Source of the DNA: a virus
Length of the DNA stretch: 32,494 bases
IMG/VR virus record: IMGVR_UViG_3300035670_000844
Coordinates: 1-32,494 of that record
Reading direction: 5' to 3' (one strand)
The notes under the pieces are model-generated. The model searched no databases and was not told where the DNA came from. It saw only the letters and a list, made by a program, of their open reading frames with translations. Of this stretch, positions 16,685 through 24,574 are shown in pieces (position 1 is the stretch's first letter; the number at the start of each line of letters is the position of its first letter). The translations under genes were made by a program, and so were the position numbers.

Positions 16685-17181
16685 CATATCCGGCACTGAT
16701 CCCATCAACGCGGGTCTTCAGCCCCGGCAACACGCCACAAACGCGGCAGACCTCGCTCAGTGGCATGAGCGATGGGTTCAGGCGCGGCAATCGGCGCATC
16801 GGCCAAATGCTGCAGCTGAACTACCTGAACCTGGTCGAGGCTGATTTCCTGCTGCTCAAAGCGCATTACATCGACCGACAGGGCACCTACGACATCTTTT
16901 TCCTGTCGACCGAGACATGGAACGGCATGGCAACACCGCCGGTGCCGCTGCTGTCGGATTACGCCTGGAAATACAGCGCACCGCTGGTGGTCAGTCACGC
17001 ATCCTGCGGCCGGTACAACGTCGAGGTGCAGCTTGAAACGCAACCGATTGATCTGAGTGATCTGATCATTGATGGCGGACTGGCTGGCGCAACACCAGTC
17101 AGGGACTATATTGTCGATGGTGGCCTTGCCGCAGCTACGCCAGTTCGCACCTATGTGATCAGCCCTGGAGGCGCCGCATGA
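16681..17181 (+). CDS. Minor tail protein, tandem paralogue B with C-terminal repeat
   Basis: The first ~120 residues parallel the previous protein: PS...FSPGNTPQTRQTSLSG, IGQMLQLNYLNLVEADFLLL, AHYIDRQGTYDIFF and YNVEVQLE align with its matching strands. The extra C-terminus has a repeat, LIIDGGLAGATPVRDYIV then DGGLAAATPVRTYVI, about 17 residues per copy, that could form strands linking to a fibre. The start overlaps upstream as ATGA and the stop overlaps the fibre start as ATGA; the fibre has a GGAGG site inside this gene. Confidence 0.65.
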   Translation: MTYPALIPSTRVFSPGNTPQTRQTSLSGMSDGFRRGNRRIGQMLQLNYLNLVEADFLLLKAHYIDRQGTYDIFFLSTETWNGMATPPVPLLSDYAWKYSAPLVVSHASCGRYNVEVQLETQPIDLSDLIIDGGLAGATPVRDYIVDGGLAAATPVRTYVISPGGAA

Positions 17182-18752
17182 GCATCACCCTCTCAGCACT
17201 GCAGAAGCAGCGGCGTGATACGGCTGCTAACTGGACGACGCAGAACCCTACGCTGCTGGCGGGTGAACTTGGTTACGAGTCTGATACTGGCTACTGGAAA
17301 GTCGGTGATGGCACCACCGCATGGACTTCCCTTGCATATATCCCCGGCTCCAAGCTCAGCGCCTATCCGCTGGTCAACGTTGATATCGCCAGCAATGCAG
17401 AGATCGCTGTTAGCAAGCTAGCTGATGGCACCGCACGGCAACTGCTGCAGACCGATGCTGCCGGCACTGGCGTTGAGTGGGCCAGCAACATTGATGTGCC
17501 CGGCACGCTGGATGTAACCGGCGCCGCGACGTTTGATGCTGCTGTCACGATTCAAGGCGATCTGACGGTCAACGGCACGACCACCACGATCGACACGCAG
17601 CACCTGATCGTTGAAGACAAGAATGTCGTTATTGGTCAAGTCACCACCCCAACTGATGTAACGGCTGACGGCGGCGGCATCACGCTCAAGGGCACCACCG
17701 ATAAGACCATCAACTGGGTGGATGCGACCGATGCGTGGACGTTCAGCGAGCACGTCAACCTCGCAAGCGGCAAGGCGTATTACATCAACGGCACGCAGGT
17801 GCTCAGCGGCAGCGCCTTGGGTAGTGGCGTCACGGGTAGCAGCCTGACCAGTGTTGGCACCATCGGCACCGGCGTGTGGCAGGGCACCACGGTTGCAACG
17901 GGTTACGGTGGCACTGGCATTGCAGGCAGCTACACAGACGGCCAGCTCCTGATCGGTAAGACCGATGGCACACTGGCCAAAGCAACGCTCACAGCTGGCA
18001 GCAACGTCAGCATCACTAACGGCGATGGCAGCATCAGCATTGCCAGCACAGATACGACTTACACCGCAGGCGATGGCCTGGATCTGGTCGGCACCACGTT
18101 CTCCGCTGACCTGAAGGCCAATGGCGGCCTGGTGATCGAATCAACGGAGCTGGCAGTCGATCTGGGCGCTAGCAGCATCACCGGCACGCTTGGCGTCGCA
18201 GATGGCGGCACGGGCCAAACCACCTACACCGATGGTCAGCTGCTGATCGGCAACAGCACCGGCAACACGCTTGCCAAATCGACGCTGACAGCTGGTAGTG
18301 GCATCAGCATCACCAACGGATCAGGCAGCATCACGATTGCGTCCACGGTGAGCGGTGGCCTGCCGACTACAGGTGGCACGCTGACTGGCGACCTGCTGAT
18401 GGATAACCAGACCGATGTGCGGTTTGGCGAAGCCACGGCGAATGGCACCAACTGGGTGGCCTTCCAAGGCCCGGCAAGCATCGCGGCGAATGTCACTTGG
18501 ACCCTGCCTAACGCTGATGCCACGGTTTCAGGCCATGCACTTAAGAGTGACGGCGCCGGCAACTTGAGCTGGGGCACTGCAGGTGGGGCCACTGGCGGAG
18601 GCACGGATGATGTGTTCTACGAGAACGCTCAAACTGTCACCACCAATTACACTTTGACTACCAACAAAAACGCCATGAGCGCAGGACCGATCACGATTAA
18701 CTCGGGGGTGACGGTGACTGTTCCGTCAGGCGCCTCTTGGGTGGTGGTGTAA
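17178..18752 (+). CDS. Tail fibre protein with repeated GGTG...DGQLLIG units
   Basis: This 524-residue Gly/Thr/Ser-rich fibre opens with a short virion-attachment domain (RRDTAANWTTQNPTLLAGEL, then WKVGDGTTAWTSLAY) shared with the protein at 8889. Residues ~124-200 match a fibre element with IQGDLTVNGTTTTID and LIVEDKNVVIG. Two similar blocks at ~244-290 and ~343-389 (GGTG, DGQLLIG, LAKxTLTAGS, SITNGxGSI) follow. The C-terminus INSGVTVTVPSGASWVVV is a common end of such fibres. It is one of four consecutive fibre-like genes and probably mediates host contact. GGAGG (17167-17171) is six bases before the start. Confidence 0.85.
   Translation: MSITLSALQKQRRDTAANWTTQNPTLLAGELGYESDTGYWKVGDGTTAWTSLAYIPGSKLSAYPLVNVDIASNAEIAVSKLADGTARQLLQTDAAGTGVEWASNIDVPGTLDVTGAATFDAAVTIQGDLTVNGTTTTIDTQHLIVEDKNVVIGQVTTPTDVTADGGGITLKGTTDKTINWVDATDAWTFSEHVNLASGKAYYINGTQVLSGSALGSGVTGSSLTSVGTIGTGVWQGTTVATGYGGTGIAGSYTDGQLLIGKTDGTLAKATLTAGSNVSITNGDGSISIASTDTTYTAGDGLDLVGTTFSADLKANGGLVIESTELAVDLGASSITGTLGVADGGTGQTTYTDGQLLIGNSTGNTLAKSTLTAGSGISITNGSGSITIASTVSGGLPTTGGTLTGDLLMDNQTDVRFGEATANGTNWVAFQGPASIAANVTWTLPNADATVSGHALKSDGAGNLSWGTAGGATGGGTDDVFYENAQTVTTNYTLTTNKNAMSAGPITINSGVTVTVPSGASWVVV
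17907..18344 (+). repeat. Two diverged fibre repeat units within one coding region
   Basis: Two protein blocks of about 47 residues (encoded at 17907-18047 and 18204-18344) share GGTG, YTDGQLLIG, LAKxTLTAGS and SITNGxGSIxIAS. They are separated by about 50 other residues. This looks like an old internal duplication of a fibre shaft element. Confidence 0.75.
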
Positions 18753-18755
18753 GTC

Positions 18756-19355
18756 ATGGCAATCACGATTAACGGCACTGGTTCAATCACCGGCATCAGC
18801 GCAGGCGGATTGCCCGATGGCGTGATCACCACGGATGACATTGCGGCCTCTGCCATCACACGCGCCAAGATGGGTTATGCAGGGGCGATTTTGCAGGTGG
18901 TGCAGACGGTTAAAACTGACACGTTTAGTAGGACGAGTAGCAGTTCAGACTTTGGTGACATTACTGGGCTAAGCGTTTCTATTACGCCTACATCTACCGC
19001 CAATAAAATTTTAATTTTTGCTTCCGTCAGTTGCTCAAACGGAACTGCAGGCAACCGACTTGGAATCAGATTGGCCGTGAATAGCAGTGCAATTACGGCT
19101 ATTACTGGTGACGCTTCCGGTACAAGAACGCGAGCCACCTCCGCAATGTGGGCAAACACCGCGGTGAATGATCTTTCTCACTTAACACTCCAATATCTTC
19201 ACTCTCCAAGTTCGACCTCCGCGCAATCTTATTCAGTACAAGGAAGCGCTGAGGGCAGCAGTGTTTTCTGGTGCAATCGGTCAGGAGGTAATGCTGACAG
19301 CAACGGCGTTTATGTTGGGGCTTCATCTATAACTGTCATGGAGGTAGCAGGATGA
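18756..19355 (+). CDS. Fibre-like structural protein
   Basis: This 199-residue protein begins MAITINGTGSITGISAGGLP and continues with GVITTDDIAASAITRAKMGYAG, the usual trimerising head of cyanophage-type short fibres. The rest is beta-rich (TPTSTANKILIFASVS, RLGIRLAVNSS, SSITVMEVAG) and resembles a C-terminal lectin-like or jelly-roll domain. The start comes three bases after the fibre stop. It may be an accessory fibre or a receptor-binding tip. Base composition from about 18900 to 19330 is more AT-rich than the surroundings, which suggests exchange of the tip domain. Confidence 0.75.
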   Translation: MAITINGTGSITGISAGGLPDGVITTDDIAASAITRAKMGYAGAILQVVQTVKTDTFSRTSSSSDFGDITGLSVSITPTSTANKILIFASVSCSNGTAGNRLGIRLAVNSSAITAITGDASGTRTRATSAMWANTAVNDLSHLTLQYLHSPSSTSAQSYSVQGSAEGSSVFWCNRSGGNADSNGVYVGASSITVMEVAG

Positions 19356-19663
19356 CCCTCAACCACGAAGCTATCTACAAGGCTTATCCGCAGGTCGTCA
19401 CCATTGACGACGGCACTGGAGCCTTCGACGCAGACGGTAACCCCGTCACCCTTGACCAGGCTTTGGTTGACGCAGCTGCAGTTGTTGTCGCCCAAGAGCA
19501 GGCACTGGCCACCGCTCAACGCAACCGTTCTGCCGCCTACGCCGCCGAGTCTGACCCGTTGTTCTTCAAGGCACAGGCGGGCGAAGTTGACCAGGCCGAG
19601 TGGCTTGCCAAGCGCGAAGAAATCCGTGCTCGTTTTCCCTATCCCACGGAGGTGACCCCATGA
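19352..19663 (+). CDS. Putative tail fibre assembly protein/chaperone
   Basis: This 103-residue soluble, helical protein follows a fibre gene with an ATGA overlap and a GGAGG site upstream. The beginning (IYKAYPQVVTIDDGTGAFDA) is followed by an Ala-rich helix with ALATAQRNRSAAYAAESDPL and a segment FKAQAGEVDQAEWLAKREEI that resembles small fibre-associated assembly proteins of many phages. It ends RFPYPTEVTP in a start cassette that is repeated 1.2 kb downstream. The chaperone role is inferred from family resemblance and position. Confidence 0.7.
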   Translation: MTLNHEAIYKAYPQVVTIDDGTGAFDADGNPVTLDQALVDAAAVVVAQEQALATAQRNRSAAYAAESDPLFFKAQAGEVDQAEWLAKREEIRARFPYPTEVTP

Positions 19664-19666
19664 GCA
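19648..19666 (+). repeat. Start cassette repeat, copy 1 (GGAGGTGACCCCATGAGCA)
   Basis: This 19-bp sequence holds the ribosome-binding site, the EVTP codons and stop of the upstream gene, and the ATG of the downstream one. An identical copy is at 20819-20837. Confidence 0.9.
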
Positions 19667-20763
19667 TCAGACTAAACGGCAGCACATCGGGCTACACCGA
19701 GATCGACGCTCCGGCGGTGGCTGGGTCGAACACCATCGTCCTGCCCAGTGGCAACGGCAGCGCCAACCAACTCCTAAAAAACGGCTCCACCGCTGGCAGC
19801 CTTGAGTTCAGCAGCAGCGTCTACATCGACAGCTCACAGCGCCTGTTAGTTGGCACGTCTTCTAGCCGTAGCGGATGGTATAACAATTCATCGTGGGGTA
19901 ACCCAACTCTGCAAATTGAAGGTACGAGTGTTTTTAGCACTGGCATTTCAGCCGTTCTTAACAGCAACGACGATAACTACCCATCTTTAATTTTAGGCAA
20001 ATCTCGCTCGACAAGCGTAGGTGGCGTTACTGCAGTCAGCAGCGGTGATGAACTTGGAAGAATCAGTTTCCAAGGCGCTGATGGCACTGAACTTGTTGCT
20101 GGTGCATATATTTCTGCTTTTGTCGATGGCACCAGCGGAGCGAATGATCTTCCGACAAGATTAGTGTTCTCCACTACCGCCGATGGAGCGAGCAGTCCGA
20201 CGGAGCGGATGAGGGTCAACAATAAAGGAACTTCTGCATTTGCTACAACAGATACAGGTTTAGGTGGCAACGCCACTGCAATCTTTGCTCATATCCCGGC
20301 GGCATCCGGTTCGGCAAATCAGCAACCCATTGTTGTCTGGAACAGCGGCACAGCAGGCACGCGCTACATGATGTCATTTGGCGATGGTGCCACTTATACA
20401 GAGCGTGGTTACATAACTTGGAATGGCACTACAATGGCGCTTTCCAATGCATCAGATGAGAGGCTTAAAAAGAACATTGTTGCCGCTCCATCTGCCTCTA
20501 TCCAGCTACAGCAAATACAGGTTCGCAGCTTCGACTTTATTGAAGATGATGCGCATGTTAAGTATGGTTTTGTTGCACAGGAGCTAAACGAAATTGCGCC
20601 AGAAGCCGTAGTTGTAGGAGAAGACAACGAAGATGGCACTGTCAATAAATACTGGGGCGTTAGCAACGCCAATCTTGTCCCCATGTTGACAAAGGCGCTT
20701 CAGGAAGCATTGACTGAAATCGAGACGCTTAAAGCCAAAGTTGCAGCCCTTGAGGTCAACTAG
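19660..20763 (+). CDS. Tail fibre with C-terminal S74 intramolecular chaperone
   Basis: This 367-residue fibre ends with a self-cleaving chaperone domain. The start of the S74 domain, SNASDERLKKNI, is at about residue 262, with the expected cleavage Ser near 265 and Lys270/271 nearby. FDFIEDDAHVKYGFVAQELN (291-310) and EIAPEAVVV (311-319) complete the signature. A C-terminal coiled coil (ALTEIETLKAKVAALEV) assists trimerisation. Residues 1-50 form a fibre head and 51-260 the receptor or shaft part. I chose the ATG at 19660 (ATGA overlap, GGAGG site) and not an earlier codon inside the upstream gene. Confidence 0.9.
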   Translation: MSIRLNGSTSGYTEIDAPAVAGSNTIVLPSGNGSANQLLKNGSTAGSLEFSSSVYIDSSQRLLVGTSSSRSGWYNNSSWGNPTLQIEGTSVFSTGISAVLNSNDDNYPSLILGKSRSTSVGGVTAVSSGDELGRISFQGADGTELVAGAYISAFVDGTSGANDLPTRLVFSTTADGASSPTERMRVNNKGTSAFATTDTGLGGNATAIFAHIPAASGSANQQPIVVWNSGTAGTRYMMSFGDGATYTERGYITWNGTTMALSNASDERLKKNIVAAPSASIQLQQIQVRSFDFIEDDAHVKYGFVAQELNEIAPEAVVVGEDNEDGTVNKYWGVSNANLVPMLTKALQEALTEIETLKAKVAALEVN

Positions 20764-20780
20764 TCCTACTCACTAATGCC

Positions 20781-20834
20781 ATGAACTACACAATTCCCGA
20801 CGACTACCCCGCCGCCCTGGAGGTGACCCCATGA
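20781..20834 (+). pseudogene. 17-residue orphan leader/remnant ORF before the next fibre
   Basis: The frame ATG 20781 to TGA 20832-20834 gives [17 protein letters not shown]. Its last codons (EVTP-stop) and the overlapping start cassette are identical to the end of the 103-residue gene at 19352. It therefore looks like the truncated 3' end of a lost assembly-protein copy, kept as a coupling leader for the fibre at 20831. Confidence 0.5.
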
Positions 20835-20837
20835 GCA
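20819..20837 (+). repeat. Start cassette repeat, copy 2
   Basis: This is the exact second copy of the 19-bp cassette at 19648-19666, again spanning ribosome-binding site, upstream stop and downstream ATG. Confidence 0.9.
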
Positions 20838-21967
20838 CGCTCAAGACCACCAACCTTCAACACGCCTCAGCGGCCTCGCCCGCCATCGTGCTGGCATCAG
20901 ACGGCACCGCCACCGCGCAGCTCAGCAGCCTTAACGGTGGACCGCTTGCTGGATCGCGTAACCGCATCATCAACGGCGAAATGAGGATCGACCAGCGCAA
21001 TGCTGGGGCGAGTGTGACTACTAATAGCGCCAACCGCACTTATGGCGTTGATCGCTGGTACGGCTTTGGACAAGCATCAGATGGCGTTTTTACTATTGCT
21101 CAATCCACTACTGCGCCTGCAGGGTTTGTTAATTCAACTTTAATTACTGTTACCACCGCAGATACTTCGATTGGCGCAACGCAGGAATACCTGTTTGGGC
21201 AGATGGTCGAAGGGTTCAATGTTTCCGATCTGGGATTTGGATCAGCAAGTGCCAAGGCGATTACGCTTTCTTTCTGGATCCGCTCTAGCGTCACAGGTAC
21301 ATTCGGTGGAGTACTTGCCAACAGTGGAAGGGATAGATCTTATCCGTTCACTTTTGCAATTAATTCGGCAAATACTTGGGAGCAAAAAACTGTAACTGTT
21401 GCTGGAGACACAACGGGAACGTGGGCAACGGATAACGGCACTGGCTTCAGAGTTGATTTTTCACTCGGCGCTGGATCTTCTTATCTTGCTTCGGCAGGGG
21501 CTTGGACAACTACAGCGGCTCGCGGTGCAACCGGGCAGACCAACCTCATCGGCACCAACGGCGCCACCTTCTACATCACCGGCGTGCAACTTGAAGCCGG
21601 CAGCGTCGCCACCCCGTTTGAGCGCAGGAGCTACGGGCAAGAGCTGGCGTTGTGTCAGAGGTATTACGAGAAGTCGTATGACATGGGGACAACACCCGGA
21701 ACTGGCACAGCTACTGGAGGCTGGATAGTTACTTCCGCATCAAGTAGTAGCTACGAAATGATTCAGTATTCACAAAAGCGAGCAACACCCTCGGTCACTG
21801 TGTATAGCTCCTTTGACGGCGCGAGTGGTAATGTTGTTGAATTTGCTACAAATACAAACAAAGCCGCCACGGTTGATTCTATTGGCGAAACAGCCTCGCG
21901 TGTGCGTTGGACTGGGAATGATGGCAACCGAACTGGCTGTCATTGGGTATCCTCTGCGGAGCTTTGA
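20831..21967 (+). CDS. Tail fibre/receptor-binding protein with carbohydrate-binding-like domain
   Basis: This 378-residue protein begins [20 protein letters not shown] followed by the [20 protein letters not shown] block widely seen in aquatic phage fibres. Residues ~75-255 form a jelly-roll resembling a carbohydrate-binding module ([38 protein letters not shown]). The marker [20 protein letters not shown] and [12 protein letters not shown] follow at ~250-285. The last ~90 residues are variable. It shares a start cassette with the S74 fibre, so the two may be recombining alternatives. Several stretches are AT-rich compared with the flanks. Confidence 0.8.
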   Translation: MSTLKTTNLQHASAASPAIVLASDGTATAQLSSLNGGPLAGSRNRIINGEMRIDQRNAGASVTTNSANRTYGVDRWYGFGQASDGVFTIAQSTTAPAGFVNSTLITVTTADTSIGATQEYLFGQMVEGFNVSDLGFGSASAKAITLSFWIRSSVTGTFGGVLANSGRDRSYPFTFAINSANTWEQKTVTVAGDTTGTWATDNGTGFRVDFSLGAGSSYLASAGAWTTTAARGATGQTNLIGTNGATFYITGVQLEAGSVATPFERRSYGQELALCQRYYEKSYDMGTTPGTGTATGGWIVTSASSSSYEMIQYSQKRATPSVTVYSSFDGASGNVVEFATNTNKAATVDSIGETASRVRWTGNDGNRTGCHWVSSAEL

Positions 21968-21969
21968 CG

Positions 21970-22221
21970 ATGACTTATCAACTTGTTCGCAACATAGACA
22001 ATGGTGAAGTTGGGGCAATTTGCCGCCTCGCGGACAGCGCCTTCATCCCACCCGACCCCGCCAACACCGACTACCAGGCGTACCTTGCTTGGCTGGAAGC
22101 CGGCAACACCCCCGAGCCTGCACCCGAGCCCGAGCCCGTCCCCGAGCTGACGCCTGCTGAAAAGCTGGCCGCTAGTGGGCTGACGGTGGAGGAGCTGAAG
22201 GAGTTGCTGGGGCTGAGCTGA
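21970..22221 (+). CDS. Small tail-fibre-associated protein with Pro-Glu repeat
   Basis: The 83-residue protein starts [20 protein letters not shown] at the ATG two bases after the fibre stop. Residues ~30-45 carry [17 protein letters not shown], and a rigid APEPEPVPE linker leads to a C-terminal helix ([20 protein letters not shown]). Such proteins commonly follow fibre genes and may aid fibre attachment or assembly. The stop overlaps the next start (TGATG). Confidence 0.7.
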   Translation: MTYQLVRNIDNGEVGAICRLADSAFIPPDPANTDYQAYLAWLEAGNTPEPAPEPEPVPELTPAEKLAASGLTVEELKELLGLS

Positions 22222-22358
22222 TGGCGGTCAAATCCAAGACCGGCACCGCTCGCATCGAGCACCAGCCCGGTCCACCGAAAACTACAAAGGCTGGCTTTGG
22301 CCAACATTCTCGGCCTCGCCGTCGCGGGAAAAAGCCTTTAAGGGGTCAAGGCAAATAG
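22221..22358 (+). CDS. Very basic 45-residue protein, partly overlapped by an antisense HNH gene
   Basis: The frame begins at ATG 22221 on the previous stop and gives [30 protein letters not shown] and a Lys/Arg-rich end with GKKPLRGQGK. Similar small basic proteins of the form SKTGT-RI-H-PG-PK ... RGQGK are known from cyanophage genomes. Its last 77 bases overlap the 3' end of the leftward endonuclease gene. The function is unknown; nucleic-acid binding is plausible from charge. Confidence 0.6.
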   Translation: MAVKSKTGTARIEHQPGPPKTTKAGFGQHSRPRRRGKKPLRGQGK

Positions 22359-22860
22359 GAGAGAAGCTGCCGTATAGCAAGCGTTCAGCGACATCCCTTG
22401 CCGCAATGGCTTCCTCTTTGGTTCCATAAGAGCCGAGATGAAGCGCCTTGCCAGAGAGAAAAACAGTCGCTTTCCAATATGGGATGCCCCCTACTATTAC
22501 GTAGTGGACGCCATGCCGGCCTGATTTGTTATTGGCTCGCAGCCGCCGGACATTGCGCATGTTTTCAGTCTGACTGGCGATGCGTAAGTTAGTCGGACTA
22601 TTGTTGGACGGATCGCCGTCTATATGATCAATAAAATGGTTGCCGGGATCTTCCCCATGCGCAAGCAGGTAGACCACTCGATGGGCAAGCATTTTGTGAT
22701 TGCCCTTTCGGACCTCAATGTAGCCGTCGGGACGTCGATATCCTGCTCGCTTCCCAATCAAGTCGGGGAAATAGCAATCTCTCCAAACAAGGTCGGACCC
22801 TTTAATGTCGAACCAAGCCTGCAGTTCAGCCAATGGCGGGAGCGGTTTGATTTGCTTCAT
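22282..22860 (-). CDS. HNH homing endonuclease with AP2 DNA-binding domain
   Basis: This is a free-standing mobile endonuclease. Residues ~45-100 contain the HNH core (MLAHRVVYLLAHGE, then FIDHIDGDPSNNSPTNLRIA) with probable His60, His79 and Asn91. Residues ~113-163 are an AP2-like domain (GRHGVHYVIVGGIPYWKATV, LHLGSYGTKEEAIAARDVAE). It is antisense to a long run of rightward late genes, as mobile endonucleases often are. The ~28-residue tail after the AP2 domain is encoded opposite the basic-protein gene, so it is probably read-through into the insertion site. The start is ATG at 22858-22860. Confidence 0.9.
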   Translation of the reverse strand: MKQIKPLPPLAELQAWFDIKGSDLVWRDCYFPDLIGKRAGYRRPDGYIEVRKGNHKMLAHRVVYLLAHGEDPGNHFIDHIDGDPSNNSPTNLRIASQTENMRNVRRLRANNKSGRHGVHYVIVGGIPYWKATVFLSGKALHLGSYGTKEEAIAARDVAERLLYGSFSPICLDPLKAFSRDGEAENVGQSQPL

Positions 22861-22931
22861 TTGTTGACCCTAGCACATGGCAGAGCGGCGGGCGGCGACG
22901 ACGTGGCTTTTTATGCAGAGCAGGGGCGGTA

Positions 22932-23099
22932 ATGGACCGGGACACGCTTGAAAACTGGCGCAAGATCCGCGACCACATGGAGCGCGTCGGGAAGACCGAC
23001 AACCACTACTACCGCCGAGCTGTAGTCATCCTGCAGGGGAGGCCGGACCCCTTCGATCGCTACGATGGATTTGACGCAGGTCGGCGCAGCGATGGCTGA
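22932..23099 (+). CDS. Small soluble late protein (55 aa), function unknown
   Basis: The frame from ATG 22932 gives MDRDTLENWRKIRDHMERVG, KTDNHYYRRAVVILQGRPDP and an Asp/Arg-rich tail. The pattern ENW-KI--HME--G-TDN-YY-RA is typical of a small cyanophage-type protein found near lysis genes. The purine-rich CAGGGGCGG lies just upstream. It overlaps the next gene if that gene starts at 23065. Confidence 0.65.
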   Translation: MDRDTLENWRKIRDHMERVGKTDNHYYRRAVVILQGRPDPFDRYDGFDAGRRSDG

Positions 23100-23325
23100 A
23101 GAACCTCAGAGCGTAGGTGGCGTCTTCTCCGCCTCGCTGCCTACCGTCTTGGCTACTGGCATGGTCGCTATTGGTGGCCTGCTGATCTCCATGCAGATCC
23201 AGTCCGCACGGATCGAGGCCACGGTGGTCCAGATGGCCAAATCAATCGAAGAACTGAAGAACGATGCCCGCACCGAACTGGCCGACTTAGACAAGCGTGT
23301 GCGCGCACTTGAGCTTCAGCAGTAA
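23065..23325 (+). CDS. Small membrane protein with coiled-coil tail, holin-like
   Basis: This 86-residue protein (77 if the second ATG at 23092 is used) has one hydrophobic segment, about TVLATGMVAIGGLLISM, followed by a charged coiled coil (ARIEATVVQMAKSIEELKND, then LADLDKRVRALEL). It lies between late fibre genes and the endolysin, where a holin or a spanin/XhlA-like partner is expected. Neither start has a strong ribosome-binding site. The lysis role is inferred. Confidence 0.6.
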   Translation: MDLTQVGAAMAEEPQSVGGVFSASLPTVLATGMVAIGGLLISMQIQSARIEATVVQMAKSIEELKNDARTELADLDKRVRALELQQ

Positions 23326-23349
23326 CTTAGGGATTCAGGCACTAACACC

Positions 23350-23490
23350 ATGACCCCTGAAACCATTGCGATCATCGCGATCATCATTGCCGCTGGCTCT
23401 GAGATCATCGCCATCACCCCGCTGAAGTCCAACAGCTGGATCCAGCTCCTCCTCCAAGCGCTGCGTCTGATGTTTCCTAAGCGTCGCTGA
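23350..23490 (+). CDS. Small hydrophobic protein next to the endolysin, holin candidate
   Basis: The 46-residue frame from ATG 23350 gives MTPETIAIIAIIIAAGSEII with a membrane segment at ~5-23, followed by AITPLKSNSWIQLLLQALRL and a basic FPKRR end. It ends two bases before the endolysin. Short proteins of this pattern (hydrophobic head, PLKSNSWIQL) are seen in cyanophages near lysis genes. A holin role is plausible but unproved. Confidence 0.65.
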   Translation: MTPETIAIIAIIIAAGSEIIAITPLKSNSWIQLLLQALRLMFPKRR

Positions 23491-23491
23491 C

Positions 23492-24574
23492 ATGGCCAAC
23501 ACGGCACCGATCACGCTGCAGGCTCTGTTTAGGTACTACAAGGCACTCCCCCATCAGGCCGCGGCAATCAGCCTGCTAGAGCAGGATCTGGCTGCCAATG
23601 GTTACCAGCAGGCAATGCGGCGTGATCGGCCGTGGTTCGAGGCATGGTCACAGGATGGTAAGCAGATCGACCTATCGGCTGGCATCAACCTGATCAAGCA
23701 GTTTGAGGGCGTTCACCTCTCCGCCTACCCTGATCCGCTCAGCGGTGGTGATCCATGGACAATCGGCTATGGCACCACCCGCTACAGCGGCGGCGTGCCT
23801 GTCAAGCGTGGCGACAAGATCAACATGATCGAAGCCGATATGATGCTCCGCCTTGAGGTGGATCGCATCGCCGACAAGCTGGCCAGCACCATCCCACACT
23901 GGAAGGTGATGGACGATAACCAGCGGTCGGCGCTGGTGAGCTTTGCCTACAACCTCGGTGCCAACTTCTACGGCACACCAGGCTTCGAGACGATCAGCAA
24001 GGTGCTGCGCGAGCAGGCATGGGACAAGGTGCCTGCCGCCATGGAGCTGTACCGCAATCCTGGCACCAACGTCGAGGCTGGTCTGTTGCGGCGCCGTAAG
24101 GCAGAAGGCGAGCTATGGGGTGATCATCGCCCGAAGGTGCAGCAGGAGCCAGCCAGGCTGACCCCAGACTCATCGTTCAGCGCGCGCGTCACGCCGCACA
24201 TCAGACTGGGTGAGTTCGCGCTCGACCAAGAGGCCAGGCGCTTCCGGCATCAATATCAGATCGACACTGCAGCGGAGCTGGCGGCGTTCCTTGAGCGGGT
24301 GCGGCAACGGTTCGGCGGTAAGAGCGTGATCATCACCTCGGGCTTCAGGCCAGCTGCAATCAACGCATCAGTCGGTGGTGCCACCAACAGCGAACACCTC
24401 TACTCAGCCCCTGGCGTCGGTGCGGTGGACTTCGTGGTCGATGGTGCCGACATGAAAGCTGTCGAGAAGTGGTGCGATGAAAATTGGCCATTCAGCCTCG
24501 GCTACGCTGCACCGGCCTTCATCCATCTCGGGCGGCGTGCTGATGGGCAGCGGCGCCGCTGGGATTACGCCTGA
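23492..24574 (+). CDS. Endolysin: GH24 lysozyme fused to M15 peptidase
   Basis: This 360-residue enzyme cuts both the sugar and peptide parts of peptidoglycan. Residues ~60-210 are a T4-like GH24 lysozyme: Glu72 (KQFEGVHLSAYPDPLSGG), Asp81 and Thr90 (WTIGYGTT) match the T4 catalytic trio Glu11, Asp20 and Thr26 in spacing. Residues ~233-355 are an M15 peptidase with ITSGFRPAAIN at 281-291 and probable zinc ligands His302 (NSEHLYS), Asp313 (AVDFVV) and His345 (FIHLG). There is no signal peptide, so access needs a holin. The N-terminal 60 residues (LQALFRYYKALPHQAAAISL) may bind the cell wall. The stop overlaps the next start (TGATG). Confidence 0.92.
   Translation: MANTAPITLQALFRYYKALPHQAAAISLLEQDLAANGYQQAMRRDRPWFEAWSQDGKQIDLSAGINLIKQFEGVHLSAYPDPLSGGDPWTIGYGTTRYSGGVPVKRGDKINMIEADMMLRLEVDRIADKLASTIPHWKVMDDNQRSALVSFAYNLGANFYGTPGFETISKVLREQAWDKVPAAMELYRNPGTNVEAGLLRRRKAEGELWGDHRPKVQQEPARLTPDSSFSARVTPHIRLGEFALDQEARRFRHQYQIDTAAELAAFLERVRQRFGGKSVIITSGFRPAAINASVGGATNSEHLYSAPGVGAVDFVVDGADMKAVEKWCDENWPFSLGYAAPAFIHLGRRADGQRRRWDYA

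Noticed and set aside
17907-18344. Variable-number tandem repeat or CRISPR-like array
   Set aside because: The repeats are diverged protein-level fibre units separated by long unique sequence; there are no equal spacers or palindromic repeats.
22878-22952. 24-residue frame after the antisense HNH gene
   Set aside because: It is short, overlaps the better-supported 55-residue gene at 22932, and has no ribosome-binding site or likeness.
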